NCBI RefSeq assembly: GCF_047495875.1
Contig: NC_092471.1
Location: forward strand, 16,265,001 to 16,329,000
Reading direction: 5' to 3'
Length of the DNA stretch: 64,000 nt
Origin: Pithys albifrons albifrons
Taxonomy: Eukaryota; Chordata; Aves; Passeriformes; Thamnophilidae
Shown: piece by piece, positions 20,970-33,466 of the stretch
Numbering within the stretch: position 1 is the stretch's first letter
Layout of the letters: every line of letters begins with the position of its first letter
Position numbers and translations under genes: made by a program
The notes under the pieces: model-generated
Seen by the model: the letters and a program-made list of their open reading frames with translations, nothing else
Databases searched by the model: none
What the model was told of the DNA's origin: nothing

Positions 20970-23900
20970 TCAGACTGCAGCAGCACCGGGGCTGAGGTCC
21001 AGACCAGGACGGTGAAGAGGCTTTTCTTCTGCATTTTTCCCTTCCACACTGTTCCGAATCCCATAGCCAAAGTAAATCATGAAACCTGCAGGACAGTTTC
21101 CACAATGAAACGTGTAATGGTGGGCTGCCAACATTAACTGCGCCCCAGGAGAGACCTGCAGGTATCTCACTCTCTGCCACAGGACACCTACCCAAACCCA
21201 TCCAGACAGCAAACAGTGTCCAGGTGACAGGACTCAGCTGTACCATCAGCAGGATGTTAACAAAGATGCTGAAGATTGGCAGGAGTGGGAGGAAAGGTAC
21301 CTGCAAGGGACAAGAAGTGCTGTGTCAGCTGTGCCTCGAGGAAAACAGGCTGGGCTTGAGGATGCTGATGGCCACAAAGGGACCCCATCCCTGCCACAGC
21401 CCAGAGAGTACCCAGGCATTTCCATGCTGGGGACTGCACCTTGGAGAGACGTGTCTGAGTGCCCTGGGCCTTCCTGGTCACAGCCAGGCAGCAAGCCCTA
21501 GCTGACCCTGCAATGCCCAGATCCTGCCAGAGTCCGTGGGGGTGCAGATGCCAAACTGCTGGGGCTTGCACTCACTTTGAAGTTTAACCGTGTGTTGCTC
21601 TGTGGCTGCCTCCAAATGATGATGGTGGGAACGAGCAGAGCCACGAGGAGCAGCACCAAGACCACAATGTAGCCCACACTGGCGTCCTTCAGAGCAGCCA
21701 CGCTGAAGGTCAGGAACACACAGAGGCCTGTGATCACCATGGCTACAAGAGAGGGGCAGTCAGTGCACGTGGCCTCGCTGCAAGCCTGAGTTTCACCAAC
21801 ATCTGGGCTGAGGCACTAACTCCTCTTGGTCTGATAAGAGGCCAGCACACACTGTCTCTAACACTCACCCCAAAGCCTCAGGAAGTGTTTTGCTAGATGT
21901 GCTTGCCAGCCCAGCAAGCTGCAGGGAACCTGCACTCAGCTGGGCTCGGACCCAGCTCTGATGCTTACCCAGACCTGGCTGCGCCACCCCATTCTGCCTG
22001 CACAATGGAGCCATTCATAGAGAGATGCCTTTCAAGGCAAGCCCAGGAACTCACAAGGGGTTGGGGACTACTCTTGCTCGTGGCCAGCGTGTGCCAGGCT
22101 CATCATAGGGATCTCCCATGACCACCCACACATGCTTAGCTTAACACCTGTGTACTCCAGCAACCTCCATGCACCCCAAATCACAGCTGCACCCTGCACT
22201 TGGCACTCTGCTCAGGGCAGGGTGGGTTCAGCGCCCGCTGGCACTAACAGCAGCAGCTGGCACCTTGTGTTGCCTGGCCCCCCTCCATCCCTTCCCGGCT
22301 CTGCAGAGATGTGCCAAAACACTCCAGGCCCTGGCAGGAGGGGACATCAGCCATCAGCTCCCACTCACTCACCAATGACCGAGACACAGACATAGACGAT
22401 GCGCCCCGAGAGCACAGTGGGGGTGTCCGAAGATGGGTTAAAGAACGTTGTCCAGGACAGCGTCTCTTTCTGCTGTGCACCAGCTGCAGTGATGCTTGGG
22501 TTCATGACCACTCTCTCCTCCTCATTCCCATTCAGCTCCAGCATTTCCATGGCCTTCGGGGAGTTCAGCTGCCCAGACTGGTACCTGAGCAGGTAGGACA
22601 AGCTTGCAGCAGAGCCCAGCAAACTTCATAGCCCAGGGGGACAGGACAAGCTTGCAGAGAACTAAAGGAACTTTGTATCCCAGGGGGACACTGGGCAGCA
22701 CCCTCATATCCCTGCTGCTCCAGCAGTGGCCCCGCGATGTGGACATGCCCAGAGACACCAAGGACGTGCTCCAAGAATGTGCCCAGAGACATCTCACAGG
22801 CTCTTGTGAGTAGCCTCCATCCTGGGGGCTTGACGCTTTCCCTGGCTGCATGCCCCCAGGAAAAAGCTGTGGCTAAAAGCCCCCGGCTCGATGTAAGGAA
22901 CATCCACCCTGGGCACCACCACACACGAGGAGTCACCCACCGGAGGATGAGCACACACACCGCCACCAGAGAGTAGGCCAGCAACGTGCCAATCGACATG
23001 AGGTCCACCAGGTCCTTCAGGTCAAGCAGTAAGGCCAACATCCCTGCAATGAGGACACACAGCATTGAGCACAGCTCCAGACCACTGTGGAGCTGAGTGT
23101 GAGGCAGTGGCCAGGGGCGTTACCTGCCACGATCCCTGAGACAATGGTGGCTAACAGAGGGGTCTTTGTGCGACTGTTGATGTTGGAGAAGAGCTTGAAG
23201 AGCAGCCCGTCCTCTGCCATGGCATGGATCACTCGGGGCATGGGAAACATGGCGCCCAAAAGACTGCCATGGAGAGAGATGGCTTAGGGCCTGCCAGGCA
23301 CACTGCCAACACCCACCATCCTGACAGAAATGGGATCGGCTGTGTGCCAGGAGCAGGACAGAAGCTGGGCAGAGCAAATCTCAGCCCAGCCTGGATGCGT
23401 TCTGCCAGTCTCTGCATCGTGCCAGGAATAGGGCCAGTCCTACCTGGTGGAGAGGGCACAGAGTGAGCCAACAGCAACGGCGTAGCGGGCAGGCTCCCAG
23501 TTAACTGCCTTGAAAGCCTCGGGCAGAGGGCTGTTCTTGTTCACAAGAAAGTAGGGCACCATGAGAGTCAGGGATGCAGAGACCCCGAAATAAGCCACAA
23601 AGCAGATGAAGAGGGACACAATGATGCCAATGGGGATCGAGCGCTGTGGGTTCCTGGCTTCCTCCCCTGTACAGAGACAAGAGGCAGCATGTGTTCCCAC
23701 TCCATGGTACAGCATGGGGCAGCTAGCCCCAGGGGATGAGCCACAGGGACCTTCCATGGCAGCATGGGACTGGGCAGCAGCAGGCAGGAACTGTTGGGAG
23801 AGGAGGGGGAGGGTCCTCAGCTGTGCTGCTGCACTAGCAGAAGCTCTGGCACTGCTGAGTGCAGAGGTGTGTGGCTGCAGTCCCGGCCTCCAGGAATGCA

Positions 23901-25758
23901 GGTGCCTGGTAGCCTGTGTTTTCAGCCCCCTTGGCCATGCCAGCAATTACTACCCCCACCAGCAGTTCCCTCTCCCTGCAAAGCCTGTTGAATGGAGGTC
24001 CTCTGTGCCTCAGCCTTGCTAAGGTGTGTTTTACTACACTCCCAGCAAGAGGCTCGACAGCAGCATAGGAGGAAAGGAGGCAGTTGCTGGGCAGCCTCTG
24101 GGGGCAGGGAGGCACAGGCAGGAGGTCAGGAAGAACAGCCTGTACCAGCCACCCACTAAGTAGATTTCTGGAGGAATGAGAGGAAATTAAGAGGGCTCCC
24201 TGTGTTCCTGGAAGCAGCGGTTCTGCATGAACCCACTCATTTAGAAAAAGGTTGCTTGAAACTGGGAAAGAACTAGGAGGCACTAGCAATTCCCAGGACT
24301 GTCACAGCCTCAGCTCAGCAGTCAAAAGGCTCCCCACTGCTCTGGGTGCTGCATGAACAGGCAGGCTGCAGACCTGCTCCCACCATGTGGTGCAGTGAGC
24401 CCCTTTTCCTGCAGCAGGGCAGGCTGTGAGCCCTTTCGCTGGGCCCAGCTGGAGGCAGAGACTCTACAGGGAAATCTCCCAGGAGTGGTGGGACCAGCTG
24501 TTTCCCACGCCATGGAGCATCCTCCCCAGCAGGTCCCAGACAGCTGCTGGCTGTGCAGAGGAAACTCCCACACCACCCAAAGAAGTACCTGTAGTGGCAA
24601 TGCAGTCAAAGCCCACGAAGGCATAGAAACAGGTGGCAGCACCGGTCAGGATTCCTTCCAGTCCAAAGGGAACAAACCCACCGGAGCCAAAGGCTGTTTT
24701 CCTGGAAAGCAGGGAGGAGAGCAGCTGCTGTGGGGTCCATGTACAGTGCGGCCTATGCCTGCCCCGTGCCAGACCCTGGCACAGTTGCTCTCCTTACATG
24801 TCAACATCTAGGTCTGGGTGCGTGAGGTTGGCGTAGTCCTCCTTTGAGAGCTGCCAGTTCTTGATGTTTCCCTTGACGAAGCCAGCGATGATGACAAAGC
24901 TCAGCACCAACAGGTTTACTGCCGTGAAGATTTTGTTCATGAGGGCAGATTCACTGACGCCAAAGGCCAGCAGTGCTGTGGGGACAGAAGAGGTGAGTGG
25001 GGACCACTGGGCTCCCACGCCGCCACCCACAGGGTCACGGGGCTGCTCCTTCACACTCACCAGTGAGCAGCACAATCAGGATTAGTGCAAAGAAGTCCGG
25101 GCGCTCGGCCAGCACCCCGGGCAGGTGCACTGAGGTCTTGTTGGCAAAGAAGGTGGAGATGTGGTTGCCAATGATGTCGTCAAATGCTGCACTCCAAGCT
25201 CGAGCCACACTGGCCGTACCTTGTGGATGGCAGATCTGTGCGTCAGTCCAAGCCCAGGGCAGAGTGGCACTGCCCACCCCCACCTCAGCATCCACCTCCC
25301 TGCTGATCCCACTCCACACCCTGCCCCCATCATAGCACCACACACTGCCCCCAGAAACCCTCCGTGCTGACAGCACAGGGCCTCGTACCTATCACATAGG
25401 AGAGAATGAGGTTCCAACCAGTTGTAAAAGCCCAGATCTCACCAACGGTGACATAGCTGTAGAGATAGGCAGAGCCGGCCTTGGGGACACGGGCCCCAAA
25501 CTCTGCATAGCAGAGTCCAGCCAGTACTGATGAGAAAGCAGCCACTAAGAAGCAAAGGACAATGGAGGGACCAGCCATCTCCTTGGCTACCTCCCCAGCC
25601 AGCACGTACACACCAGCCCCCAGTGTGCTGCCCACGCCCAGGGATATGAGGTCCAACGTGGAGAGGCAGCGAGCAAAACGTGTGTCATCAGAGCTCAGAT
25701 CCACCACGCGCCGGCGGATCAGCTTCTTCCCAACACTGGTCATTTTTTCCCTGAACAT
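20970..25758 (-). CDS. SLC7A3: SLC7A3, cationic amino acid transporter 3, complete CDS
   Basis: CAT-3 imports arginine, lysine and ornithine at the plasma membrane. The 11 coding exons on the minus strand are 25389-25758, 25061-25219, 24798-24975, 24589-24701, 23444-23666, 23124-23263, 22941-23043, 22373-22584, 21576-21742, 21192-21300 and 20970-21085. They total 1890 bp, 629 residues plus stop, and every phase joins; human CAT-3 is 619 aa. Landmarks are [20 protein letters not shown] (TM1), [75 protein letters not shown], and [20 protein letters not shown]. The large loop after LILRY is the variable one. The position next to TEX11 and SNX12 separates it from SLC7A1 and SLC7A2. The start ATG at 25758 (MFREKMTS) follows a likely acceptor, so exon 1 is non-coding and lies in the CpG island near 27.7 kb. 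The C-terminal tail ends [10 protein letters not shown]. Confidence 0.95.
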
Positions 25759-27100
25759 CTTGTCTTCTGGGCAGTGATGAGCTGCTCAAAAGCCCTGCAG
25801 GAGAAGGGACCATAGGAGTGTGAAGCTCAGTGTCTTTCAGGCAGCAGGACCAACACTGCAGGGAGCAGGGCAAGCAGCTCACAGGAACCTGCTCACAGCT
25901 GACCCATTAGCACCAAGCCCCTGCCCCGCTGGTAGGGCAGAGGCTCTGGTGGCTCCCTCCAAGGCACTGTGGGGCTGCACAGGTGGGGTATGTGCAGCCC
26001 CTGCATGAGGACTGTGAACCAGGGATGAACCCTATGAGTCCATGGTGGGAAACAGGCTCATTGCTCAAGCACTGTGTGGTCCCAATCATGGAGCTCCTGG
26101 GTATGACCCAGAGTTTGCCCACTGTTCTCCAGCAACTCCCCACTGACTTGGCAGCCTGGAGATCCTTCAGCCCAAACCTGACTGCTGGTACATTCCTCTG
26201 GCCAGTGCATGGGCATGCACAGTGGTAATGGCAGAGAGGCAAAGCATTCCTACAGCAGAGGATTCGCAGGCTGGGCTGACTCACCAGGATGCAACCATTC
26301 CTTTTTCAGTTTTCAGCAACTGCACCACACTCTTGACAGGGATGAATACCCAGACACAGCACAGGGCCCCAGCACAAATCCCTTGTCTGCCAACAGTGCC
26401 TGCAAGCTCTGCAGGCTGTAATCACCCTGAATGTGTGAGCAACAGCATCCTCTGGCTCACAGCAGTCTCCCATGCCCAAAAAGCTCTTAAGATGAGCACC
26501 TTGTGAAGCAAGCATCCAGCACAAGGTGAGGGAAGCCACAAGGAAAGGGACTCCCAAAGGGCCATGGCCAGCACCTGTGTCCATCACTGAACAACCCACT
26601 CACCAGTGTCTTCTCCCTGCTGGCTTCTCCCTTCATTAGGAAAGGAAACAGTCCAGCACCAATGCTGCACTGCATGGATCACCGTAAGTACAAGAGGATA
26701 ACTTTGTGACCCTTTTATATACAGCGGGATTATGAAATAAGGTCACAGAGGCAGTCACCAGTGGCTGCTTCCCCATAACCAGCAAATCCGCTTGTTTCCA
26801 GAGAAACCTCCTGTCAAGCAGGTACGTTCCTAGAAACAGGAACCCATCCTATTTCTGAAGAAATCCACCGAGCTAGCACGTGTCACACTCAGCCTTGGCC
26901 CAAGGAGCTGCCCCAGCCCAGACAGCTCCTGGGCTAGGTTTCAAAGGAATAAGTGCCCGAGCACCCTCAGATGGTGTCCACTACCTGGACAGCTCTGGCT
27001 GCCTTCCCCAGTGCTACTGGATTGTTCCAAGGACTCCTGAGATGAGCTCAGCAGTTGCAAGCAAAAGGGCTCGCAACAGAAACGTGCTCAGTCAGAGAGG
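25759..27100. other. SLC7A3 5' intron (non-coding)
   Basis: Lies between the inferred untranslated exon 1 (donor at 27669) and the first coding exon. It contains no recognised exon or repeat. Confidence 0.5.
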
Positions 27101-27365
27101 GAGGTAAAAACGTGCGAGCAGCACCGAGCAGGAAGATGCGAGGGGCAACCTCCCCTTCTCCCGCCGTGTCCAAATCGGGAACTCGCTGAGAATTCGGACC
27201 AGCACCAGCTCTTTCCAGAGCCGGCCGAGGGACAGCGGAACCCAGGGGAACCGCGGCCCACGAACGATACGCTGAGAGCCACTCTGTCACCGACACCAGA
27301 GCACGCAGCGAGCTACCGGCGGGCTGAGTAGCGGAGAAGCAACGTGTTGGGCCACAGCAGGAGCC

Positions 27366-27470
27366 ACCCGCTGCATCGCGCTGCCCGCTGCATCCCGCTG
27401 CCCGCCGCATCCCGCTGCCCACCGCATCCCGCTGCCCACCGCATCCCGCCGCCCACCGCATCCCGCCGCG
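27366..27470. repeat. GC-rich minisatellite, about 15-bp unit
   Basis: Six to seven imperfect units of the type CGCTGCCCACCGCATCC stand in tandem, with C/T and A/G variants between units. They lie about 200 bp inside the intron side of the SLC7A3 untranslated exon. Confidence 0.8.
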
Positions 27471-27680
27471 ATTCAGGACGGATGCCGGGGGCCGCCAGAC
27501 CCCGCGGGGGCATCCCCGGTCCCGAGGAGTGCCCAAACAGAATCCGTCCCGCCGGGGGTGCGGCGCACCCCGGGAATGGCAGAGCCATGCGGGCGGGCAG
27601 CTGATGCAAGTGCGGCACCGGTTGCGCCAGGGCCCTCCCGGCGCGGCGGCAGCGCCCGCCGCCACTCACCGGCGGCCCGG

Positions 27681-27712
27681 TACGGTTCGGCACGGTTCGG
27701 CACGGTTCGGCT
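27681..27712. repeat. short tandem repeat, GGTTCGGCAC unit
   Basis: Three 10-bp units, GGTTCGGCAC twice and GGTTCGGCTC once, preceded by the related CGGTACGGTTC. They fall within the predicted SLC7A3 untranslated exon. Confidence 0.75.
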
Positions 27713-27899
27713 CGATCCAGGGTGGTCCCGTCCAGTTCAGTTCAGTTCCTCTGCGCTTGTTACGGGAATACTCCCCCTGCCCCTCGCGCCACAAAATTAG
27801 GGGCGGGCTGACTCCTCCCGCCCGCTAAATGAGGGTGCGCGCCAAAGAGGCAGAAACGAGACCTCACACACACCCCCTTGTCGCGCGGGAGAAGCTTGC

Positions 27900-30800
27900 G
27901 TGCCCTCATGAGGTTGGGAGCTATGCTGGCGGTGGTTTGTGCCGCCGGTAGGGTCTCCCATGCCAGACAGGTCTCAGCTGAAGGGTCAGACAAAGTGTGT
28001 CCACGGGCAGGATGGGCTCGCTAGCCCTCTGGCAACCATCCTAGAAGGACAACTCCAACCCCAAACCCAGGCAGATGGAGCTCACTTAGCCCTGTAAGGC
28101 CATCCATCTAAGAGAAGGATACTCTAACCAAACCTGTGTCCTGAGGTATTCACTGTCACCATCCAAGCTCGCTAGGCCGTGGCAGATGAACCTTAGGAGT
28201 AAAGGGTGGGGCCAGTTCTGCGCACGCTGTGCCTCACCTAAAAAATCCATTGCACAGGCCTGAAGGCTTCACCCACATTGCAAAGCCCTGTAGCGACAGG
28301 CAAGGGTCAAAAACGGCAGGTGACAGGAAGCAGCTGGAAGCCGCAGACCCAACCCTGCATGCAGGCGGTTCAGGATATGGGTCATTCGAGACTTGACCCC
28401 GGAGATGACAGTCTGTGAGGCAGCATCCTGAACGACCAAGCAGCCTTTTCTAGGGACAGCACTGCTTGCTCCACACGGAGAGGGGCCTAGCAAAGGTGGC
28501 CTAAACAAAGCTCATCTCCACACCCGGTTGGATAACCGCGGCCAACCGGCATCTTCCATGCGGTCAAACAAAGACAAAGAGATTTCAAAGGCACACACCT
28601 GCCTGCAAAGGTGTGCTCAAACTAACACTCGCATGTTGGAACATCAGAACCATGCTTGATACTGGGGATAGTGGATGTCCTGAGCATCGTTCTGCTCTAA
28701 TTGCCCACGAACTGTCACGGTTCAACATTGACATTGCTGCTCTCAGTGAAGTTCGTCTTCATGAGGAAGGCAGCCTTAAAGAACATGGTGCTGGCTACAC
28801 ACTCTACTGGTCAGGCAAACCCAAAACCAAAAGACACCTTTCAGGAGTTGGCTTCATGATTAAAAACTCCATTGCCTCCAAACTTGAAAATCTGCCGACA
28901 GGTCATTCTAAACGCATTATGTCCTTACGCCTCCCTCTACACAAAAAGCAACATGTTCTTTTTAGCGTATATGCCCCAACTCTCCAAGCTGACCCAGCGG
29001 ATAAAGATAAATTCTACACCGACCTGCGCCACCTCACCCAAAATGTTCCTGCAGAGGATAAGATCGTAATCCGTGGTGACTTCAATGCCAGAGTAGGTAA
29101 GAATTCTGAAGCCTGGAAAGGAGTCCTGGGCAAGCATGGCGTTGGAAACTGCAATGACAACGGACGCCTCCTGCTAGAGTTTTGTGCAGAACAGCAGCTC
29201 ACCATCACCAACACTATCTTTCAACAGAAAGACAGCCTGAAGACAACCTGGATGCATCCTCGATCCAAGCACTGGCACCTCACTGACTATATCTTAGTGC
29301 AACAGAGAAATGTCAGTGATGTCTGTCATACTCGAGTGATGCCAAGCGCAGAATGTCAAACAGACCATCGCCTTGTGCGCTGCAAACTTAACCTCCACTT
29401 CAAGCCCAAACCTAAGAGAGGCAGCATTCCAAGGAGGAGGCTCCAAGTCAGCAATCTTCAAACAGCCACAGTGAGAGACAGCTTCCAGGTAAACCTTCAA
29501 ACTAGACTTAAAGATAATCCCATAGATCCCTCTCCTGAAGCACTTTGGCAACATATTAAAAGTTGCATCCTGCAGTCCTCTGAAGAGTCCCTAGGGTTCT
29601 CCTCCAAGAAAAACAAAGTCTGGTTTGATGAAAACAATCAAGAGATCCAGGAATTGTTGAAGAAGAAGAGAACTACCCACCAAGCACACCTTGCTCAGCC
29701 ATCTTGCCATATGAGAAAAGTCGCCTTTCGTCTTGCATGCAGTGAGCTCCAACAGAAACTTCAAGACATCCAGAACAAATAGTGGCTCAACCCAGAAGAA
29801 AAGACACAACTATGCACAGATTTGGGTGACCAAAGAGGATTCTATGAGGCCCTGAAAGCAGTGTACGGACCCACACATCAGGTTCAAAGCACCCTACTCA
29901 GTGCAGATGGTCAAATGCTTCTCACAGATAAAACCTCCATTCTGAACCAATGGTCCGAGCACTTTCAGACTATCTTCAGTGCCAACCATGTAGTCCAAGG
30001 CTCAGCAATTCAGCACATCGCACAACAACTTGTGAAAAATGAATTGGATGCAGCCCCTACTATGGGAGAGACACTTAAGGCCATACAATAGGTGAAAACT
30101 GGCAAGGCAGCTGGAGTTGATGGAATTCCACCCGAAATCTGGAAGCATGGAGCTTAAGCACTCCATGCCAAATTCCACGAGCTTGTTGTGCGTTGCATTA
30201 TCACCTTGTACAAGAAGAAAGGAGAAAAATCAGACTGCTCAAATTACCGAGGTATTACTTTGCTCTCCATTGCTGATAAAATCCTTGCAAGAACATTTCT
30301 GAACAGATTAGTACCCACTATTGCAGAACTTCTACCTGAAAGCCAGTGTGGTTTTAGAGCCAATAGGAGCACCACAGACATGGTGTTTGTTCTCAGACAA
30401 CTGCAAGAGAAGTGTAGAGAACAGAACAAAGGTCTCTATGTAACCTTCATTGACCTCACCAAAGCTTTCAACACTGTGAGCAGAAAGGCCTGTGGCAGAT
30501 CTTGGAACGTTCAGGATGTCCTCCCAAGTTCCTCAAAATGATCATCCTGCTACATGAGGATCAGCGTGGACAAGTCAGATATGGTGATGCACTCTCTGAG
30601 CCCTTTCCAATAACCAGTGGTGTGAAACAAGGTTGCGTTCTTGCACCAACTCTATTCACAATCTTCTTCAGCATGATGCTCCAAAGAGCCACGGCAGACC
30701 TCCATGAAGAAAATGGCATCTACACCCAATATCATACCGATGGAAGCCCATTCAGCCTAAGGCAACTGAAGGCCCACTCCAAGACCCTGAATCACCTTGT

Positions 30801-31828
30801 CTGTGAGCTGCTTTTTGCTGATGATGCCGCTCTCGTTGCTCACACAGAAGCAGCTCTGCAGCACTTCACATCCTGCTTTGCAGAGGTTGCTGAGCTTTTT
30901 GGGCTGGAAGTCAGCTTGAAGAAGACAGAAGTTCTCCACCAACCTGCACTTCAAGAAGTCTTCCATCATCCTCACATCACCATAGGCAATTCAGAGCTTA
31001 AGTCAGTCCAGCAGTTCACCCATCTGGGAAGTATCATTTCCTCAGACGGTAAGATTGACAAAGAGATAGACAACAGGCTGGCAAAGGCATACAGAGCCTT
31101 TGGAAAACTCCATAAAAGAGTCTGGTCCAATAAACACCTGAAGAAAAGTACAAAGATTAGTGTCTACAGAGCCATTGTAGTGTCTACTCTTTTGTATGGG
31201 TCTGAATCCTGGGTCATCTACCGCCACCACCTGCGGCTTCTCGAACGCTTCCATCAGCGCTGCCTCCGTTCAATCCTAAACATCCACTGGTCTGATTACG
31301 TGACCAATGTGTCTGTTCTTGAACAGGCAGAGGTCACCAGTATCAAGGCCATGCTGATGAGAATGCAGCTGTGCTGGGCAGGGCACATCTCCAGGATGGA
31401 GGATCACCCACTGCCTCCCGAAGATTGTGCTCTATGGAGAACTCACCACTGGCTGCCGCAAGAGAGGAGCCCCGAAGAAGAGATACAAGGACTCCCTGAA
31501 ACAACACCTCAGCCTTGGCCATATTGACTGCCACCAATGGTCCACTCTGGCCTCCAATCGGGATTCATGGAGACACACCATTCACAACACTGCTGCTTCC
31601 TTTGAGAATGCACACAGAGTCAGTCTTGAGGAAAAAAGACAACGCAGAAAGAGCCGTTCCTCACCAATATCACCTAAAGAGACGTTCCGCTGTGCCTTTT
31701 GTGACCGGACCTGCCTATCCCATATTGGCCTTTTTAGCCACCAGCAGCTTGCAGCAAGGGTGGGTAGTGCCCTTCCCAAATCTTCGTTCGCGAAGCCTAG
31801 CAATGATGATGATGATGATGAGCAGCAT
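27900..31828 (+). mobile_element. RTE-clade LINE retrotransposon, nearly full length, disabled
   Basis: A non-LTR retrotransposon with a GC-rich 5' UTR (start estimated at about 27.9 kb), one long ORF with endonuclease and reverse transcriptase, and a 3' end in a GAT/ATG microsatellite at 31801-31820. The endonuclease shows CWNIRTM, RGDFNARVG and CQTDHRLVRCK. The reverse transcriptase shows the FIDLTKAFNT (A), GVKQGCVLAPTLF (B) and LLFADDAALVAHT (C) boxes. The C-terminus carries a zinc-finger-like CAFCDRTCLSHIGLFSHQ. No poly(A) tail is seen; short microsatellite tails are usual for RTE elements. RTE elements are sparse in birds. The AviRTE family, spread by horizontal transfer, is the obvious candidate, but family assignment needs a database comparison. 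Confidence 0.85.
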
Positions 31829-31840
31829 CCACCCTACTGA
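28613..31840 (+). pseudogene. RTE LINE endonuclease/reverse transcriptase ORF with stops and frameshifts
   Basis: The frame opens at ATG 28613 and can be followed to 31840 with these lesions: TAG at 29780-29782; TAG at 30089-30091; TAA near 30154; a short in-frame loss near 30185 that removes the segment before CIITLYKKKGEKSD; a frameshift near 30490 in the KAFNTVSRK region; and a second shift near 31410-31425 that returns to the first frame. Active-site motifs on both sides are kept. The lesions are few for about 3.2 kb, which suggests a moderately young copy. It cannot make a full protein as it stands. Confidence 0.85.
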
Positions 31841-33396
31841 AACTGGGGGGTGAGGGGGTACAGCAGCACGCCCAATGCCCAGAAGCCTGTGCCCTCCCAG
31901 CGCCAGCTGTGCCCGGTTCCGTGCCCCCTGTCATCCTGACCTCCCCATCGTCACAGTTTTTAAAAATAAGAATTCAAGTAATAAGTGGCACCCGGGCGAG
32001 GGCCAGGCATGGCTCCTGTCGGCCACCAGGAGTGTGGCTGCTGCGGGCGGCAGGTCTGAGACAGGCATGGCACCGTGCGGTCGGTGGCGACAGCCGTGCT
32101 CCCTCAGGAAAGGCCACGGAGGGGGTGGCTGAGGGTCCCCCGGGCTCAGATGTGCCATGGGAGCACAGCCTGCCCCAGCCTGGCCGTGCTGGGGCTGCGA
32201 GCGAGGCGAGGCCAGCCCCGCTACGGAGGTTGCGAGTGCAGCTCACCCTAAGGCGTGACGGGGACTGCTCCGACCCCCGGATGCTCCACAGGGAGTGGCA
32301 CCCGGACAGCGCTCCGCTGCAGCCTCCCCAACTCTGGGAGCAACAGACTGCCTTAAGACATGGGAAACACCAGTCAGGAGCACCGTTCGGCAGCCGGGCA
32401 GCCCTGGGAGAGGCAGAGGGAACACCCTCCTCGCCACCACGCAGACTGGCACCCATGCCCAGCAGCCCGGCACCCATGCCCAGCAGCCTGGCATCTGACG
32501 CAATCCAGAGCTCGTATGTCGTGAGCGCCCATTCATTCAAACTGTCAGCGGTGCCGGGAAGGTACACTAACGGCCAACCCCTTCCTGGCATTATGGGAAA
32601 GGCTTTGCTAACTACTTATTTCCTTGGAAGATGACCTCAGGGTTATGGAAATCCCGCAGCAGCAGCTGAGAACGCAATTACCGGGAAGGCTCTGCCCCCG
32701 CTTTCCAGCCGCGCGTCATCACCGCCCCTTCTTCCTTCTCCGGCCCCATGACCTGCGCTACGAAGTAAATGAGCTCGACATCAGGATGCAGGATTCCCTT
32801 GCAGCAGCAGCGCAGATGTTTGCGCTCCTTCCAGGGAAGTCCCAGCTGGGCAGCACAATCACCAAAGGTGCTCTCAGGCAGGGCAGGCAGCACCATGAGC
32901 GCAGCAGGACTCCAAGGGAGGATCACCCTGTCCCAGAGTCACTGGGTGAGTTATCCAGAATAGTGAGGAAGCAGATGACACCAAAATGAGCCTGTTCCCA
33001 AGAAACCCTGTAGCAACAGCACGTGTTGGGAGATAGTCGCACTTTCACAGAGGTAGCAGCACCAGGCAGTGAAATGTTTTTAGTTCCCAGACCCCACAGG
33101 CAGGTCTACATTTGTCTACCCACTACCACATCCTCACCTCCCAATCTTACTGTTCTCCCCCCTGTCGTTGAGGGCCCGAGGCAGCAGCACAGGCCAACGG
33201 CTGGGAGCAGGCCGAGGCAAGGAACAACCCCAGTGCAGGTCCCTACAGGAGCAGCAGGAAGGCAGAGAGTGGCAAGGCACATGTAGCCAGCATCAAGGAG
33301 GGTAAGAAATAGATCCAACCCAGAAGGACGGCCAAAAGCCCTGCAGAAGCAGATGCAAATCAGCCCTTGGATACCACCATCACCTTCACAACTGAA
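31829..33396. other. intergenic, nothing certain
   Basis: GC-rich on the left (31.87-32.46 kb), with a 22-bp tandem duplication at about 32448-32491 (GGCACCCATGCCCAGCAGCC units). Plus-strand open frames at 31909-32634 and 32624-32989 have no recognisable domain. I see no supported gene. Confidence 0.4.
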
Positions 33397-33460
33397 GCAC
33401 AGAATGTCAGGTTGGAAGGGACCCATAAGGACTATCAAGTTCAGCTTTGCCCATGAGTGC
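33397..33460 (-). repeat. short CR1 3'-end fragment
   Basis: ACAGAATGTCAGGTTGGAAG then GGACCCATAAGGACTATCAA is the reverse complement of a CR1 terminus. It ends right before the start of the 33.47-kb duplicated segment. Confidence 0.65.
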
Positions 33461-33466
33461 CTCTCT

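Larger units (their letters stand above)
27100..27850 (-). promoter_or_regulatory. SLC7A3: SLC7A3 CpG-island promoter and untranslated exon 1
   Basis: A strongly CpG-rich block. On the minus strand a consensus donor (GCCG then GTGAGTGG) falls at 27670/27669, giving a likely untranslated exon 1 from roughly 27.78 kb to 27670. Two short tandem repeats lie in it, at 27366-27470 and 27681-27712. The exact transcription start cannot be fixed. Confidence 0.6.

Noticed and set aside
32624..32989. Plus-strand open frame of 121 codons
   Set aside because: No known domain, an equally long frame on the opposite strand, and no splice or poly(A) context.
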